A DNA stretch of 64,000 nt, taken from Kappaphycus alvarezii. Lineage: Eukaryota; Rhodophyta; Florideophyceae; Gigartinales; Solieriaceae. The translations under genes were made by a program, and so were the position numbers. Under the pieces are notes generated by a model that saw only the letters and a list, made by a program, of their open reading frames with translations, was not told where the DNA came from and searched no databases. Below, in pieces: positions 1-11,386 of the stretch (positions are counted from its first letter, which is position 1; each line of letters starts with the position of its first letter). The stretch spans positions 682,001 through 746,000 of the forward strand of contig NADL03000629.1 of the NCBI GenBank assembly GCA_002205965.3. The letters are read 5' to 3'.

Positions 1-3000
1 GGCGCTACGATGCATATTTGTAATGATCTTTCTCTGTTTGCGACCATTGAAGCACCCATGCAGCCCACTGTAGAGGTTGGGGACGGAACCTACATTTCTG
101 TTCATGGAGAGAGCACAATTAATGCGAGAACGTCGCTTTCGGGAAATGCAGCCCGCTCACACTCACCCATGTGCAGTATGTCCCGGACTTGAAGTTCAAT
201 CTCCTTTTGTTAGTCGAATGCAGAAGAATGGCTTTTCTATAACTTTTAAGTGTGATGGACGTAGTGGGTATAGCACGTGTACTTCCGCCGACTCTATAAC
301 TAACGATGTTTGTCTCATAGGAATGGAATCGAAATTTATAGGATTTTACATGCCGTTGCTGATGCCTGAGAATGCAGAATGTAATTCTGCAGCACTAGTG
401 TCCATGAAAAGGTACAGTAATCTCTATTATGGCATCGTCGCTAGAAGCATGCTTGTATCGAACACCTTCGCACGAATATTCCACTCGATGATGGTATATC
501 TCTTGAGAATATAGTGGAATGGGGCACATTTTACTCGTGCAAAGTGTCAAAAGTCTATACGTGACACAAGGCCTCGAAGCCAAAAAGCATGTGAATCAAG
601 AGATCTTGGAGACTTGGTCCATACTTATATACTTAAACCTATGCGTTTTTGTCGAATCGCCTTGCCAGATATTATATTACACTATATGATGACAAGGGTC
701 CTAATTCAATGGTACTATTTTTCCAAAGAGTTCTGAAGGTCAAAATGCAGTGAAGGAAATGATCTTTTGACCTGGACATTGCGTCGGAAAAACGTGTGAA
801 AGCAGTCAGGTTTGACAATGCGAAGTAATTTCTCTCCAAGATTTTACAGAACTTGCTTCTGAACGTGGCACAAGGGTGAATCTATTGCACCGTATAGTCC
901 GGAGTCGCATAGGAAAGCAGAAAGACTCAAAAGCACTTTGAATAACGTTGCAAGAACTATGTTGCAGTGTATGTAGTCATTTGCGGGGACGGATAAGCTT
1001 TCTGCAGAGACTGTGAACACGGCGAACCATCTCAGGAACGTTATTTACACCTCTGCATCTGATGGGAACAGTACTACGTACGAAATGGTCTCTGGTAGGC
1101 GTTCCGATCTATCTCACATCAGAGTGTTTGGTGCAATGGAATATGTTCATATCCCGAAGGAGAAGCGAAACGGAAAGTTTGGTCCGAAAGCTAGGAAATG
1201 TATACTTGTAGGGTTTGAGAGAGGAAACTCGTACAAGATCTTCAGCACTGATTGCGCAACGTTTTACTCTCTCGTGATGTGCAATTAGATTAATTATCCT
1301 TGGTTGGCCAACGACAGTTCTTAGGATTTGACCGCTAGCATCTCATTCCCATTGGGATCTGTAAATAACTGGGATATTGAATCAAGCGGTGATGAGATCA
1401 TTCGGGAAATGAATAATATTTCACCACTGCCAGTGAGGAGTCCAAAGGATGAAGCGAAAAAGTAAGACTGAAATCCCTGGATGAATATGGAAATTTTGAC
1501 CCTGAACTGGTGACCCACTATCCGCCAGAGCCGAGAAGATCAAGCCAAATGCATTAAGCTCCAAGTAGGTACTTTGGATGCCATGGTGGCGTTGCAACTT
1601 CGCTATCTCATGGGAACAAGTGACATTAATTTCGCATCTGATTTTGAGGAGGCAATGAGAAGTCATGATCGTAAAGTATGGCACAGTTCTATGAAGGCAG
1701 AGATGAAGAACCTCATGGGAAGAGGTGTTATTGAGCTCACCGAACTCCCAGACGGATCTCCACCTATTCATATTAGGTTTTTGATCGTAATCGAAACTGT
1801 TCAGGTCAGGTCACGAGATACAGGGCTCGTATTGTCGCAAAAGGGTTCATGCAGCAATATGGGATTGATTAAAACGAAGTGTTTGCCCCAGTTGCTAAGT
1901 ACACCACCGTCTGAATGCTCTTGGCGCTCATAGTAAAGCGAGTGATGTATTTCATGAGACTGGACATAAAGGCAGCCTCTCTCTGCAAAACCCTTGATGA
2001 AGAAGTGTACATCGAACAAGCTAAGGGATTTGAAGTGCGAAAAGGTGAGAATCTTGTCTATCGCTTATGGAAGGCACTGTATGGTCTGAATCAGGCATCA
2101 AGAGCTTTTTGGAAATTCTTGCACCCCATCCAATGAAGATTAGGAGCCAATGTTTCTTCAGCTGATCCTTCTTTGTACATGGTAAGGAATGATAAAGAGG
2201 TTCTCATTACTTTAGCAGTGTATGTGGACGATGTCCTCGTTGCGGGAAGAAATGAGAAGGACTTGCGGCTAATTGTGAAAGATCTCTCCCAGCATGTTGA
2301 ACTACGAATGGAAGGTGATGACAGCAAGTTATTTGGTCTCATAATTGAGAACAGCACTGGAGGTAAGATTAAGGTGCATAATACACCTCTCATTGACGAC
2401 GCCCTTGTTCGCTTTGGCATGGTGCATCGTTCTCCGATTGAAACACCATGGCTGGAAAGACAACGTTGGATCCAGCAGAGGGTGTTGATCTTCTCCAGAA
2501 TTTTCCTTCTCTAGAGCTCATAGGGGTGCTCCTTCATCTCTCGAACTGATGCCGTCCTGACATTTCGTATTCCGTCGGGTACCTTTCTCTTTTTTTGGAT
2601 AGGCATGGATTGCTAGATTGGAAAGCTGCGAAAAGAATTTTGAGCTATCTGAAGGGCACGAAGTATATGGAGCTTGTCTACGAGAAGACGTATGTTGTAT
2701 TGACTGGATACTGTGACGCAGAATTTGCTGGTAATACGGAGGAACTTAAGTCCACGAGTGGGTTTGCTTTCATATTCTCGGGTGGTGCAATCTCCTGGCG
2801 TTCGAGGAAACAGCCGATTACTGCCCAGTCTACTGTTGAAGCGGCAGACGTAGCAATGGCATTTGCTGTCCGAGAGTGCCTTTGGCTACATCAACTTCTG
2901 GAAGATCTGGGTGCAACATGCACTCATAAAGTCATCATTCATGGGGACAATCACGGAGTTCTTTCAATCTCTCGTACAACGTATGCAATGATAGAACGAA

Positions 3001-3414
3001 TCGAATAGATGTTCGCTACCATTTAGTCCGGGATCATGTCGTAAAGAAAACTGAGAGTCTTTAGTACATTCCTACATCTCAAATGATTGCTGATATATTC
3101 ACGAGGGCCCTTGGTCGACCGGTGCACATCCAACCTTGTGAAAAGCTTGGTTTGGAAAAAAATGCTATTGCTTAGAACGAGAGGGTGCGTTGAGATGTAT
3201 TCTTTACAGGTTACGTTCTAATCATTTCTATTTGAATTTGTGAAGAAACAATTGTATTAATGTGAGAGTTATATCTTCTTGAATTGTCAGTATGACGTAA
3301 GGGTGTGAATTTTAGATATTTCCGTTTACAGCCAGTCGAGCACCTCGCTCCTCATTAAGGAAGAGTTGATGGTCATCCGCCGAGAAAAACTGGTACTTAA
3401 GTTGTGATCAGTCA
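1..3414 (+). mobile_element. Ty1/copia retrotransposon, 3' part (Copia-1), broken
   Basis: The element runs in from beyond the left edge. Parts in order are a gag-pre-integrase stretch (about 10-500), integrase remnants (600-1290), reverse transcriptase (1930-2510, with the copia motif YVDDVLVAGR), RNase H (2595-3010, with GYCDAEFAGN and the TSGF core) and a 3' LTR. The order integrase before reverse transcriptase is diagnostic of Ty1/copia. It is a fossil with many breaks. Most of them are shared with the second copy at 52.4-56.6 kb, so decay came before the segment was duplicated. Confidence 0.93.
3188..3414 (+). repeat. 3' LTR of Copia-1
   Basis: This 227-bp block matches 52390-52616 (5' LTR of Copia-2) and 56418-56644 (3' LTR of Copia-2). 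It follows a purine-rich tract (GAACGAGAGGGTG) and contains the shared internal text TATGACGTAAGGGTGTGAAT. The edges are set by where the three copies stop matching. Confidence 0.85.
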
Positions 3415-6400
3415 AGAAATGGAATGAAGGACAGTAAAAGTTGAAGACATACTCCCTCTTGAGTGAAAACTCAGCTTTGTTTCGCTTATTGGTCCTTTTT
3501 CTTAACGTTAAATGACTTTTTTTTGTCTTTCAACTGATAAGCATTTTAATAATGCAAATTTAATTCTGTATTTGAATGCATTTTCGACATAGATCTGTGA
3601 TCACAAGGACTGATAATGTCAAAAATTACAGCGCAAGCTCCTACACACGCCTTGCACTGTCATGGGTGCATGTAGTTTTTTCTGCATGTTGGGCGAACCG
3701 GACCAGACATTAAAGCGTGTAAATAATTTGCTTTTTTTACAGAAGTTAAGGCGTGTAAATACTACGATTTGTTTACGGAGTTCAAAGTCAACACGAAAGC
3801 CGGGCTCGTCCAGGGATCGAATATCTAGATTGATTGTGGTAAATAATTATAAGGTTTGATCAGTTCCAGAATGTGGAGATTAGATAACGACGGATAGTAA
3901 CGCAAAAACTCTGAATAACCAACATAAAATCCTCTACAAACAAGTAGATATGTCCATCTTGCAGCTAACCACGCAAATCTTTCAAATGATCAAGTCCGTG
4001 ACACAAAAAACCGAACACGATCTCAACCCATATCTACAAAGAGAAAGACACATTAAGCATGCTCGCTGTGGAAAATAAGGTAGTGAAACTTCGTACTCGT
4101 AAGAAAAGGGCAAAAATAAGTTCTTAAAGGACTTTAGAATACTCATAAACTATACAAAAAATAGAAAAAGCTAATACATAGTCTATTTAAGCAAATAACC
4201 TTCAGTAGAACCATTAGCAACATCATTCTTTCAAGACTACCAACAAAACTGATACCCTATCCAAAAAAGAGTTGATACAGATTAAGATAACGGCGTAATA
4301 AAGCAAGCACGTAACGAGGAAATTTGTTTCAGTGAGAAAAATGCCGCAGCAGCAGTAATGTCCAATGCAGTGTGCCTGTTGGCCGGCCTCCCGTCAGTTT
4401 TCTAGCGTTTTGACAACTTCCCGCCAACCCTTTACATTGTAAGCCTTTACCATCACGACATCCCTCAGGGAACAGCTGACCATATTTTTCATGCATTAAA
4501 AACACCCCAAATTCCCCCCGTGAGAAAAATTGCTAATCATCACGACCTGGTTCTCATGAAGCAGCAGACAGCCTTAGTTTATAGAAAAGGAAACAGCAAG
4601 CCTCTCAGATAAGCGATATGAAAAACTTGGCGTTCCTAAAAGGTTCTAAGGAAGCAACAAAACGCTGAATTGCGGATACATTACAAGGATGACAGAAATA
4701 CAACGACCGAAAAAAGCAGAGAAAGATATCTCTAAACAACCCAAAGTTTGCATGCAAATTTATCCTGTACAGAAGACTGTGTAAAAAGCAAAGCAAAAAA
4801 TGTCAAGAACTCCGTGTGCTACAAAATCAAACGGACGCAAATTTATGAGGAATGTATTTTTCACAAGTAAGACCTCATATTCGACCAGATCAACAAGAAT
4901 AAACTGTAAAAAAAAGCGAAAGAGAAGCTCATTACAATCTCAGTCATTGTCAGAAAGAGACGTTCTCAGATAAAGTACTCAGGCTGCGCACACGATGAGC
5001 GCGAAACACAGCCGCAGATGGGCGCGAGACCAAAATAAGAGTGGGCATGTGAATATTTATCGATGTCTTGTGTCCCATGCACGCTGCTTTGAACACCATA
5101 AACAGATGGACTCTTGCGTTAAGGGATGTATAGTCGCGTTATGTCGTATGCCATTTTACTTAAAACAGAAAAGAAGGTACTAGGTGTGTTCGAGATACGC
5201 TGGTACTGACAAGCAATGCGCTTCAAAGAATGACCAAGATATAAACCCACAAAACGCATGAGGGTACCTATACAATTATCTGCAGAAACTTTATTAACAG
5301 GTTGCCATCAAATTCAACCCAACCTGTAACCACACAAAGCAACTGAACTCAATGGCTGAGTGAATCTACTCAAAACTCCTATGGAAAGTCCAAACTATCA
5401 GCGGATTAGTAAGAGTAAGCCCTGAAAGACGCAGTACTTAGAAAAAATATACAGCTACATGTCAATTGTCGTAGACTAAAAGAAACAACCAGCCTCGTGC
5501 AATGCTAAGACTGCACGAATTCTAGAAAATAAGAACATAATATGAGCAACGCGACCAGAACAAACTTCTCAAGTTTAAATCAGGTGAATGAGCGGACCGC
5601 AATTCGCACGCATACAATTCTCCCCGTTAGCAACACAAGCGCTCCAAATGAGCCGGTATGCTGCATTTGTGCGGTGGAAGTACAGCCGTACAAGCGGAAA
5701 GGAACCCTGCAGAGACCATCACAATCAGGCCATCAACGGCTTTCCATGCCAAACCGGCGAATTTTTCACTCGAACTGATAACCAAAGAAATTCAGAGGCG
5801 CTTCAAAAACTTCATTTTCCAGAGAATGTCTAGATTAGACGGTACTAACCAATGCCCAACAGTGAGAGAAACTACAAAGTATAACACAAAATAAAATGTT
5901 TAGCTGAAAACGAGGTAAAAATGAATACTGGCATCATTTCGCTCATCATGACCAGAAGATAAATGCATTGTACCAATAATTAAAAAATTCAGCTCAAAGC
6001 TCGACTATCAGCACAGAGCGACAGAATGGGGGCCAAAGAATAGAAAATTTCAGACTAAATAGCTGCTCATACGGAAGTATTGACGACAATGAGCCTAGTT
6101 ATTCGGTCCATGGACGTACTACACCTGAGAAGAGGTCGTTAACATATCAATTCGGCGTTCAAACACTAGAAATACTCATGTCACAAGCCATTTTTAATCA
6201 ACGAGATACTCAATTTAGATTATACCCTTCGAAATAGGACAAAAATATGTGAACATATGCAGGAAAAATTCCGCGAAACTCCATTGGTTGGATATTGTCG
6301 CCTTTAATATTCTAAAATGTCCCTGAAATATTCAGAATTAAGCCTCTATGGAGATTAAATATTCCTGTTACTCAACTTCAAAAGACTGAATGTCCTTACT

Positions 6401-8158
6401 TTACGGGAGCTGCTAAAAAAGAACTTCTTGTAAATTACACTAGAGCGTAGTAAAGAGGTGCAATTCACTTGATTTTTAGTGTGCAAACTATTTCCTTGTT
6501 TTTCTTTTCACAGAGGATTGACAGTTTGTTGTATATCTATATAGTTAAAAAATGATCCTTATCTGACTCGCAGATGATGACATAACTATATTGGGTCTTC
6601 CAAATATGCCTCGGTTTTGGTAAAGTACTGTCCGCACCATATCAAATGAGAACATTGCAGAAAGTTCATCATACACTTTCACCTCAGGATTTATTACAAA
6701 TAAACGATGTCGAGATAAACACTGTTTCGATTGCTCCCAGTTTCTGCTGATCAAAGCAAATAAATAGAAAATTGATGCCTTCAAACGATTACCCAACAAA
6801 ACGATTACAAAAATTTAAAAAAGAGACACACATGGAGTAAATCGAGAACTCATAAGACGATGCTTTCCACAACGATAAAACAAAAAACAGAACACAGGAG
6901 AAGAAATAATCATAACATATTCATACTTGATTCCTTAAAGTTGGCAGGTACCAAGAATAAAGGCGTAACGATTGTACGTATGCGCCTAAAGCGACCGCAG
7001 TGCGACATATTAAGTATTTGAAACATGCTCAACCAAATGGTGAAAATATTAAAAGTGCATCGGATCCCTATCCCACTATCTAAGAATGCACATTGAACAT
7101 AAGAAATCGCCTCGATCAAAATTAGCCTGCCTCTGTAATTGAAAAACTATTTAAAGATGATTCTCATGGAGTTCTGCGACAGAAAACAGTTTCTAATTTA
7201 GACCACAAGAGATATTGTGCGCTGATCGAAAGGTAACACATTTTCCCCAGAATAAGCCCAAATACCAAGTGATGGTAGGATTGTTGTAATTTTTGCTGAC
7301 TAAATACGCCCCTAAATAGCTTAATTAATGTCAACAGAATAAATTATTTAGTCGAATAACAACTAAGAAGCGCGGCACGCCCACCAAACACCAGCTACGA
7401 CACCTCAACCAAACAAAAAGAATGGCATCACAAACAGCCTACTGAAAAAGGCCCCAAAATGTTGAAGAAATAAGGACTCTGACGGCGACTTCTCAGGACG
7501 TGCAGCCGCTAGAAATTCAATCTAACACAGAATAAAATCATTGAACGACATTATTAGTGCTTAGTTATCAACTGATACAAGCCCTGAGCGCGCACACAGC
7601 TCAGATTTTAGGTAACAGGTGACAGAGCGAACTAACTTTCATGCAACGCGACTATTTGACTTCGTCTGACCTGGTAAAGGATTAAATCAGGTCCATTTTA
7701 ACAATAAAACCGCAACAAGGTACCCAAAAACTCCACAGGGACTAAGAAAGTAAATAATATCAGGTGCGAAAAATAAGCTTCGTGAAATGCTTACAGAGAG
7801 ATATTAAAAGTGAAAAACGTCCCATACGTGGATTTTAATGATCATATATCTACCAAGCCGCTGCACAGAAAAAAAGCACGACCATATGTAAGAGCCTCAA
7901 AAAGAACTAGCCGGCCACTCTACGCCGAAATATTTCCCCGAATCTCATCTCGGCATTAAATGTATTTACAGTGCCATCAGGATGTTCTACATACGTTGTA
8001 GCAATACCCAGAATAGAAGCACTAGAGTCATCAAGATATTATCAGGTATCAATAAAGTACAGGTAAACATTTGGGTTGATATTGATTTTACGAATGTGTA
8101 AACTATTCGCAGACGTTCAGTCCCCTAGGTGACTCTAAGCAAAGGTTGTGACAGAAAG
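3415..8158. other. 4.7-kb non-coding AT-rich block (copy A)
   Basis: No reading frame here longer than about 95 codons resembles a known protein. The plus strand is A-rich. The only recognisable item inside is a short LINE 3' end at 4345-4519. The same text recurs at 56645-61391. It could be a large non-autonomous element, host intergenic DNA or an untranslated locus; I cannot tell which. Confidence 0.7.
4345..4519 (+). mobile_element. 5'-truncated REL-1 LINE 3' end (copy A)
   Basis: The start translates as the C-terminus of the REL-1 protein (AAAAVMSNAVCLLAGLPSVF then stop), and a short 3' UTR ends in TAAAAACACCCCAAATTCCCCCC, the REL-1 tail. The insert is flanked by GTGAGAAAAATGC (4332-4344) and GTGAGAAAAATTGC (4520-4533), a 13-14-bp target-site duplication. 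That supports a genuine target-primed insertion of only 175 bp. The same insertion is present in copy B. Confidence 0.85.
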
Positions 8159-8265
8159 TCATTTATTCCAAAATTCAACGTCTCGATCATTTTACCCATC
8201 ACCCCTTTCCCCTCACACACCCAAAAACAACCTCCATTGCCTCACATTCCCAAAAGTATACCAAA

Positions 8266-8691
8266 ATGAACAACCTTCGCCCCTCCACCCCCATCACCAA
8301 AAAAACGTCCCCCCGTCGCCCCTTAAATGGCCTTGCGCTCGCTGCATATGGCCCGACGGACGCAGACAATTACCTGCGACGCCAGACCAAGAAGAAGAGA
8401 ATCGAGTTCGTCCGCAAACTCTTCGTCGAGGATGAGGCCGAGATGGTCCCTGAGGGACAAGAGTGGGAAGTCGAGGGGGGAGCTGGGGAGACCTTCGAGG
8501 AGTGGGCAGCCCCGGAGCTGCTCTACGAGCTTAGGGAAGAGGAGGACGAGGAGGATCATGAGGAGGGTGACGAGTATGAGGGGCAGGAAGTCATGGGAAG
8601 TGTTGGAATGGTGGAATGTATGGAACAAGTGGTACCGACGATGGAACCGGATGGGGATATCTTTAGTAGTTTAGATATTTCCCAGGAATAA
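8266..8691 (+). CDS. LTR-borne acidic protein ORF (solo-LTR copy)
   Basis: Function is unknown. The N-terminal 20 residues are basic and Pro/Ser-rich (MNNLRPSTPITKKTS). A conserved core follows (about residues 24-50: YGPTDADNYLRRQTKKK, then an I/R-E-F-V-R hydrophobic-basic helix), then FEEWAAPELLYE, an E/D-rich stretch (about 85-110) and a tail TMEPDGDIFSSLDISQ. The design, a small basic or DNA-contacting-looking head with an acidic tail containing scattered bulky hydrophobics, resembles a transcription activator. That resemblance is inference only. Close copies sit at the same place in both Gypsy-A LTRs. As part of an LTR element it is treated as a fossil. Confidence 0.6.
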   Translation: MNNLRPSTPITKKTSPRRPLNGLALAAYGPTDADNYLRRQTKKKRIEFVRKLFVEDEAEMVPEGQEWEVEGGAGETFEEWAAPELLYELREEEDEEDHEEGDEYEGQEVMGSVGMVECMEQVVPTMEPDGDIFSSLDISQE

Positions 8692-8916
8692 ATAGATAGT
8701 TATGACCGTTCGCAGATATTTGTGGGGACCGCTGAGACTGCATGGATATTTTAGAGTTCTTTGGATCTGATTTAGAGAATGGGAAATAAGAGGACCTCAT
8801 TGATTGTGGTTTCTTAAGTATCTTTTCTTTAGAGTATATTGTTCACACAAATTGTTTTTATGCATTTTCTGGTACCTTTTGTAGTTTTGTTCGGACTTTA
8901 GGGGTAGCCAAAAGTC

Positions 8917-8923
8917 TATATAA
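8917..8923 (+). promoter_or_regulatory. TATA box of the solo LTR
   Basis: TATATAA lies within AAAGTCTATATAACC, the same context as TATATAAG at 11379 and 18979 in the Gypsy-A LTRs. It lies downstream of the LTR ORF, where the promoter for element RNA would be expected. Confidence 0.6.
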
Positions 8924-9232
8924 CCCGACTAAACTGCTTCCTCATGAAGAGGTCAAGCAAGTTGGCAGACAACTTCAAGTCAAGTCCTGGGTAGTTGGAA
9001 GTTTAATAGAGTCAACTTCAGACCCAAGAAAAATTTTTCCTACGCTGGTCGCAGAGCATCAGTGGTAGACCCTGCTCCTTCCATACTTGCTTGTGGCCCT
9101 CTCAACTCTCTTCCATATACAATCCTTTTTGTCCGTTCAACCAAACCAGGGTAGCACTTTTGTCGCTTGCAAAACCTCTCTTCTTGGGTAGTTGGTTCTG
9201 ATTATCTCTTCTCCCGACGATTTACCCTATCA

Positions 9233-9330
9233 GACTCCAAGTGATGCATGCGCGACAGGTTTCCACCTGCCGCCGCATCCGTATTTAATTTCTGAATACT
9301 CTCCGCACGCTTCTGTGTTATACTGTACAA
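9233..9330 (+). mobile_element. REL-2 LINE 3' end fragment, plus orientation
   Basis: ACTCCAAGTGATGCATGCGC and the following text match 37173-37270, the end of a plus-strand REL-2 copy. The fragment abuts the solo LTR end on the left and a minus-strand REL-2 copy on the right, tail to tail. Confidence 0.75.
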
Positions 9331-9462
9331 CTTTTGGTGGTGGTGGTGAATCTTTAAGGGTTGTACAATGTCGCACAGAGGCGTGCGGAAGGTATTCATA
9401 AATTAAATACGGATGCGGGCGGCGGGTAGAAACCTGTCGCGCCTGCGTTATTTGGAGACTAA
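9245..9462. repeat. Tail-to-tail inverted repeat of REL-2 3' ends
   Basis: The arms are about 9245-9330 and 9380-9462. TACGGATGCGGGCGG on the right is the reverse complement of the CCGCCGCATCCGTA region on the left, and GCGTGCGGA mirrors TCCGCACGC. The loop carries TTTTGGTGGTGGTGGTGAAT. The repeat arises from two LINE copies meeting at their 3' tails. Confidence 0.8.
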
Positions 9463-10185
9463 AAACAAAACTGGCAATGAAGTCGCGGAGCTCCTGTTGA
9501 GGGAAGGACCGCGACGGGAAGCAGCGAAGGAAGCAAGGCGGCGAAAAAATCCTTGGCGTCGTCGCCCAAGGCGCTATAGATATCAATCCCGACAGGGGAG
9601 AGGAGGATATCGTTCGTGGTTACAGTAAGTGCCGTAATGACGATGTTTCTCGCGCTCTGCGAGTGTTGCGTCCCCCTGCTGTAACCGTAATTGGCGAAAT
9701 GTGGGGCGTGCGGAGGGGTGGGCAACAGTAACGTCGACGGCGATATCGGTACTGTGAAGCCCGTATGCAGCGGGTATGTAAATATCCATTCGTAGCGCGG
9801 GGACTGCAAATGCCCAGATGAGTTGGGAACCTGGTAGATGAGTTGGGAACCTGGTAGAGGAGCGGATTTTTCGACGAGGGCGACGATCCCAACTTCCTTG
9901 CAGTAGCGGGCAAGAACGTTGCGGAGGATGTGATGACGACGAGTCATTCCGTCTTAGTATTTGCAGGTCAACGCGTGCTGACCACTTGGATTGAAGACGG
10001 GTGCGATGTCGGCCGAGCGCCGGGAGCAGACCGGCAGCGAGTAGATCCCGGGAAAAGCAGGATGCCACCACGTAGAGCCAGAGCGACTTTCCACGCAGAA
10101 GAGGACATGTACGTACCGCGGTGGGGGTGAGGAAGCGAAGAGAAAACAGACGATGCGGATGATGTGCGCACGGAGAGGAGCAGTG
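9331..10185 (-). mobile_element. REL-2 LINE, C-terminal endonuclease part (separated by Gypsy-A)
   Basis: Read on the minus strand from 10185 downward, this continues the reverse transcriptase that stops at 19297. Joining across the CAGTG target duplication gives AAHDRALLLSVRTSSASSVF in one frame. It holds a CCHC motif (CPVC-type Cys pair, then SGQHALTCKY), a remnant of the RRHH motif, and an AVDVTVAHPSA block equivalent to the family's DVTV. The 3' tail is the CCACCA repeat near 9335-9350. The copy is broken in several places. It belongs to the restriction-enzyme-like-endonuclease type of non-LTR element. Confidence 0.8.
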
Positions 10186-10526
10186 GTAACACAAAAAAAT
10201 GGTCCTCCCTCATTAATACAGGAAATGGTCCTCCCTTCACGTAAGACAGGAAATGGTCCTCCCCTCGTGTAATCCAGCAACCTACAACGATCCCGCCCCT
10301 AACTTCTCCAACCGTCATTTCCAAATTTACTTCCATTTTATCTAGATATTTTTATACTGTATTTAACCCTCTGAATCGACCCCGAATCAAGTCCCTTTTC
10401 CCTTTTAGCTTACCTCCTCCTCCAAATTCGCCTTTTTTTGAGAAGAAGGGCGCAAATGCACTATTGCAAAATCCCTTGCAGATTTATTTTACCTATTCCT
10501 AATCTATAGAACCTGCCCCGGGAGCC

Positions 10527-10534
10527 TATTTAAA
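10527..10534 (+). promoter_or_regulatory. TATTTAAA box upstream of the LTR ORF
   Basis: TATTTAAA lies about 110 bp before the LTR ORF start at 10643, with a C-rich leader between. The equivalent in the 3' LTR is 18105-18112. The same spacing and leader style occur before the secreted-protein gene at 42936. Placement suggests a separate promoter for the LTR ORF. Confidence 0.55.
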
Positions 10535-10642
10535 CCCCTTTATTCTAAGTTCCAAATGCCCCCGATCATTTTACTCATCACCCCTCTCCCCCCACACACC
10601 CAAAACACCCACATTGCCTCCTGTTCCCCAACTTCTATCACA

Positions 10643-11251
10643 ATGAGCAACCTTCGCCCCTCTGTCCCTATTTCCAAAAACCGCCCTTCCCGTTCCATCA
10701 ATGGCCTTCGTCTCGCCGCCTACGGGCCAACCGATGCCGACGACTACATCCGGCGGCAAACAAAGAAGCAAATCATCGAGTTCGTGCGCCGCCTCTTCAT
10801 AGAAGAAGAAGCGAGGGAGGTAAGTCCGGGAGAGGCTGAGAAGGTCGAGGAGGAGAGCGGGGAGTCCTTCGAGGAATGGTTAGCCCCTGAGCTAGTGTAC
10901 GAGGATCAGGAAGATGAGGAGGAGGAGGAGGAGGAGAGGATGAGGAGGATGAGGAGGATGAGGAGGAGGATGAGGAGGAGAGGATGAGAGGAGGAGAGAG
11001 GAGAGGAGGAGGAGAGGAGAGATGAGGCAACAGGGGGCATGGAAAGTGTTGGACCGGTGGGGCCTGGAATAGAGAGTATGGATCAAGTTGTGCCCACGAT
11101 GGAACCGGATGGAGATATCTTTAGTAGTCTAGATATCTCCCAGGGGGAAATAGAGAGTTGTGAGCCATTCGCAGATATTTGTGGGGACTGCTTGGACAGC
11201 ATGGATATTTTAGAGGAGTTGTTTGGATCTGATTTAGAGAATGGGAAATAA
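10643..11251 (+). CDS. LTR-borne acidic protein (5' LTR copy), broken
   Basis: It starts MSNLRPSVPISKNRPSRS, followed by the family core AYGPTDADDYIRRQTKK, a helix-like IIEFVRRLFIEEEA segment, ESFEEWLAPELVYE, a long E/D-rich tract encoded by GAG/GAT-type repeats, and a C-terminal region with TMEPDGDIFSSLDISQ and, near the end, SMDILEELFGSDLENGK. The tail of acidic residues spaced by Ile, Leu and Phe resembles acidic activation domains, which is inference. The ORF lies wholly inside the LTR, upstream of the presumed element promoter. Function is unknown. It is treated as a fossil; the repeat tract has drifted in this copy. Confidence 0.65.
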
Positions 11252-11378
11252 GAGGACCAAATTAATTGTTAGTTTCTTAAGTATCTTTTGCTTAGAGTAT
11301 ATTGTCCACACAAAGTATTTTTATGCATTTCTTGTATCTTCTGTAGTTTTGTTCGGACTTTAGGGGTAGCCAAAAGTC

Positions 11379-11386
11379 TATATAAG
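11379..11386 (+). promoter_or_regulatory. TATATAAG box, likely element promoter in the 5' LTR
   Basis: TATATAAG in AAAGTCTATATAAGCTGAGT is conserved with 18979-18986 and, in altered form, 8917. It lies about 300 bp before the LTR end, as expected for the U3/R boundary. Confidence 0.6.

Larger units (their letters stand above)
1..8158 (+). repeat. Segmental duplication, copy A
   Basis: The block matches 53175-61391 in direct orientation and so runs in from the left edge. From about 1780 to 8158 the two copies differ at only about 20 positions, mostly single-base indels in homopolymers. Left of about 1780 they differ at roughly 6-8 percent. Homology stops abruptly after GTGACAGAAAG at both right ends: copy A passes into a solo LTR, copy B into unrelated DNA. 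Confidence 0.95.
8159..9232 (+). mobile_element. Solo LTR fragment of a Gypsy-A relative
   Basis: The block aligns with the Gypsy-A LTR from its leader (ATCATTTTACCCATCACCCC) through an acidic-protein ORF, a TATATAA box and the LTR terminus (GATTTACCCTATCA at 9232). Its 5' end is cut off exactly where the segmental duplication ends. It is clearly more diverged from the two Gypsy-A LTRs than they are from each other, so it comes from an older or different subfamily. No internal element sequence adjoins it. Confidence 0.85.

Noticed and set aside
3780-3835. tRNA-like T-arm text (CCAGGGATCGAATATC)
   Set aside because: No matching acceptor or anticodon arms on either strand; also present identically in copy B simply because of the duplication.
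10797-11030. Minus-strand poly-Ser frames opposite the LTR acidic ORF (also 18470-18682)
   Set aside because: They are the shadow of the GAG/GAT repeat; composition is explained by the plus-strand E/D tract and there is no conserved block.
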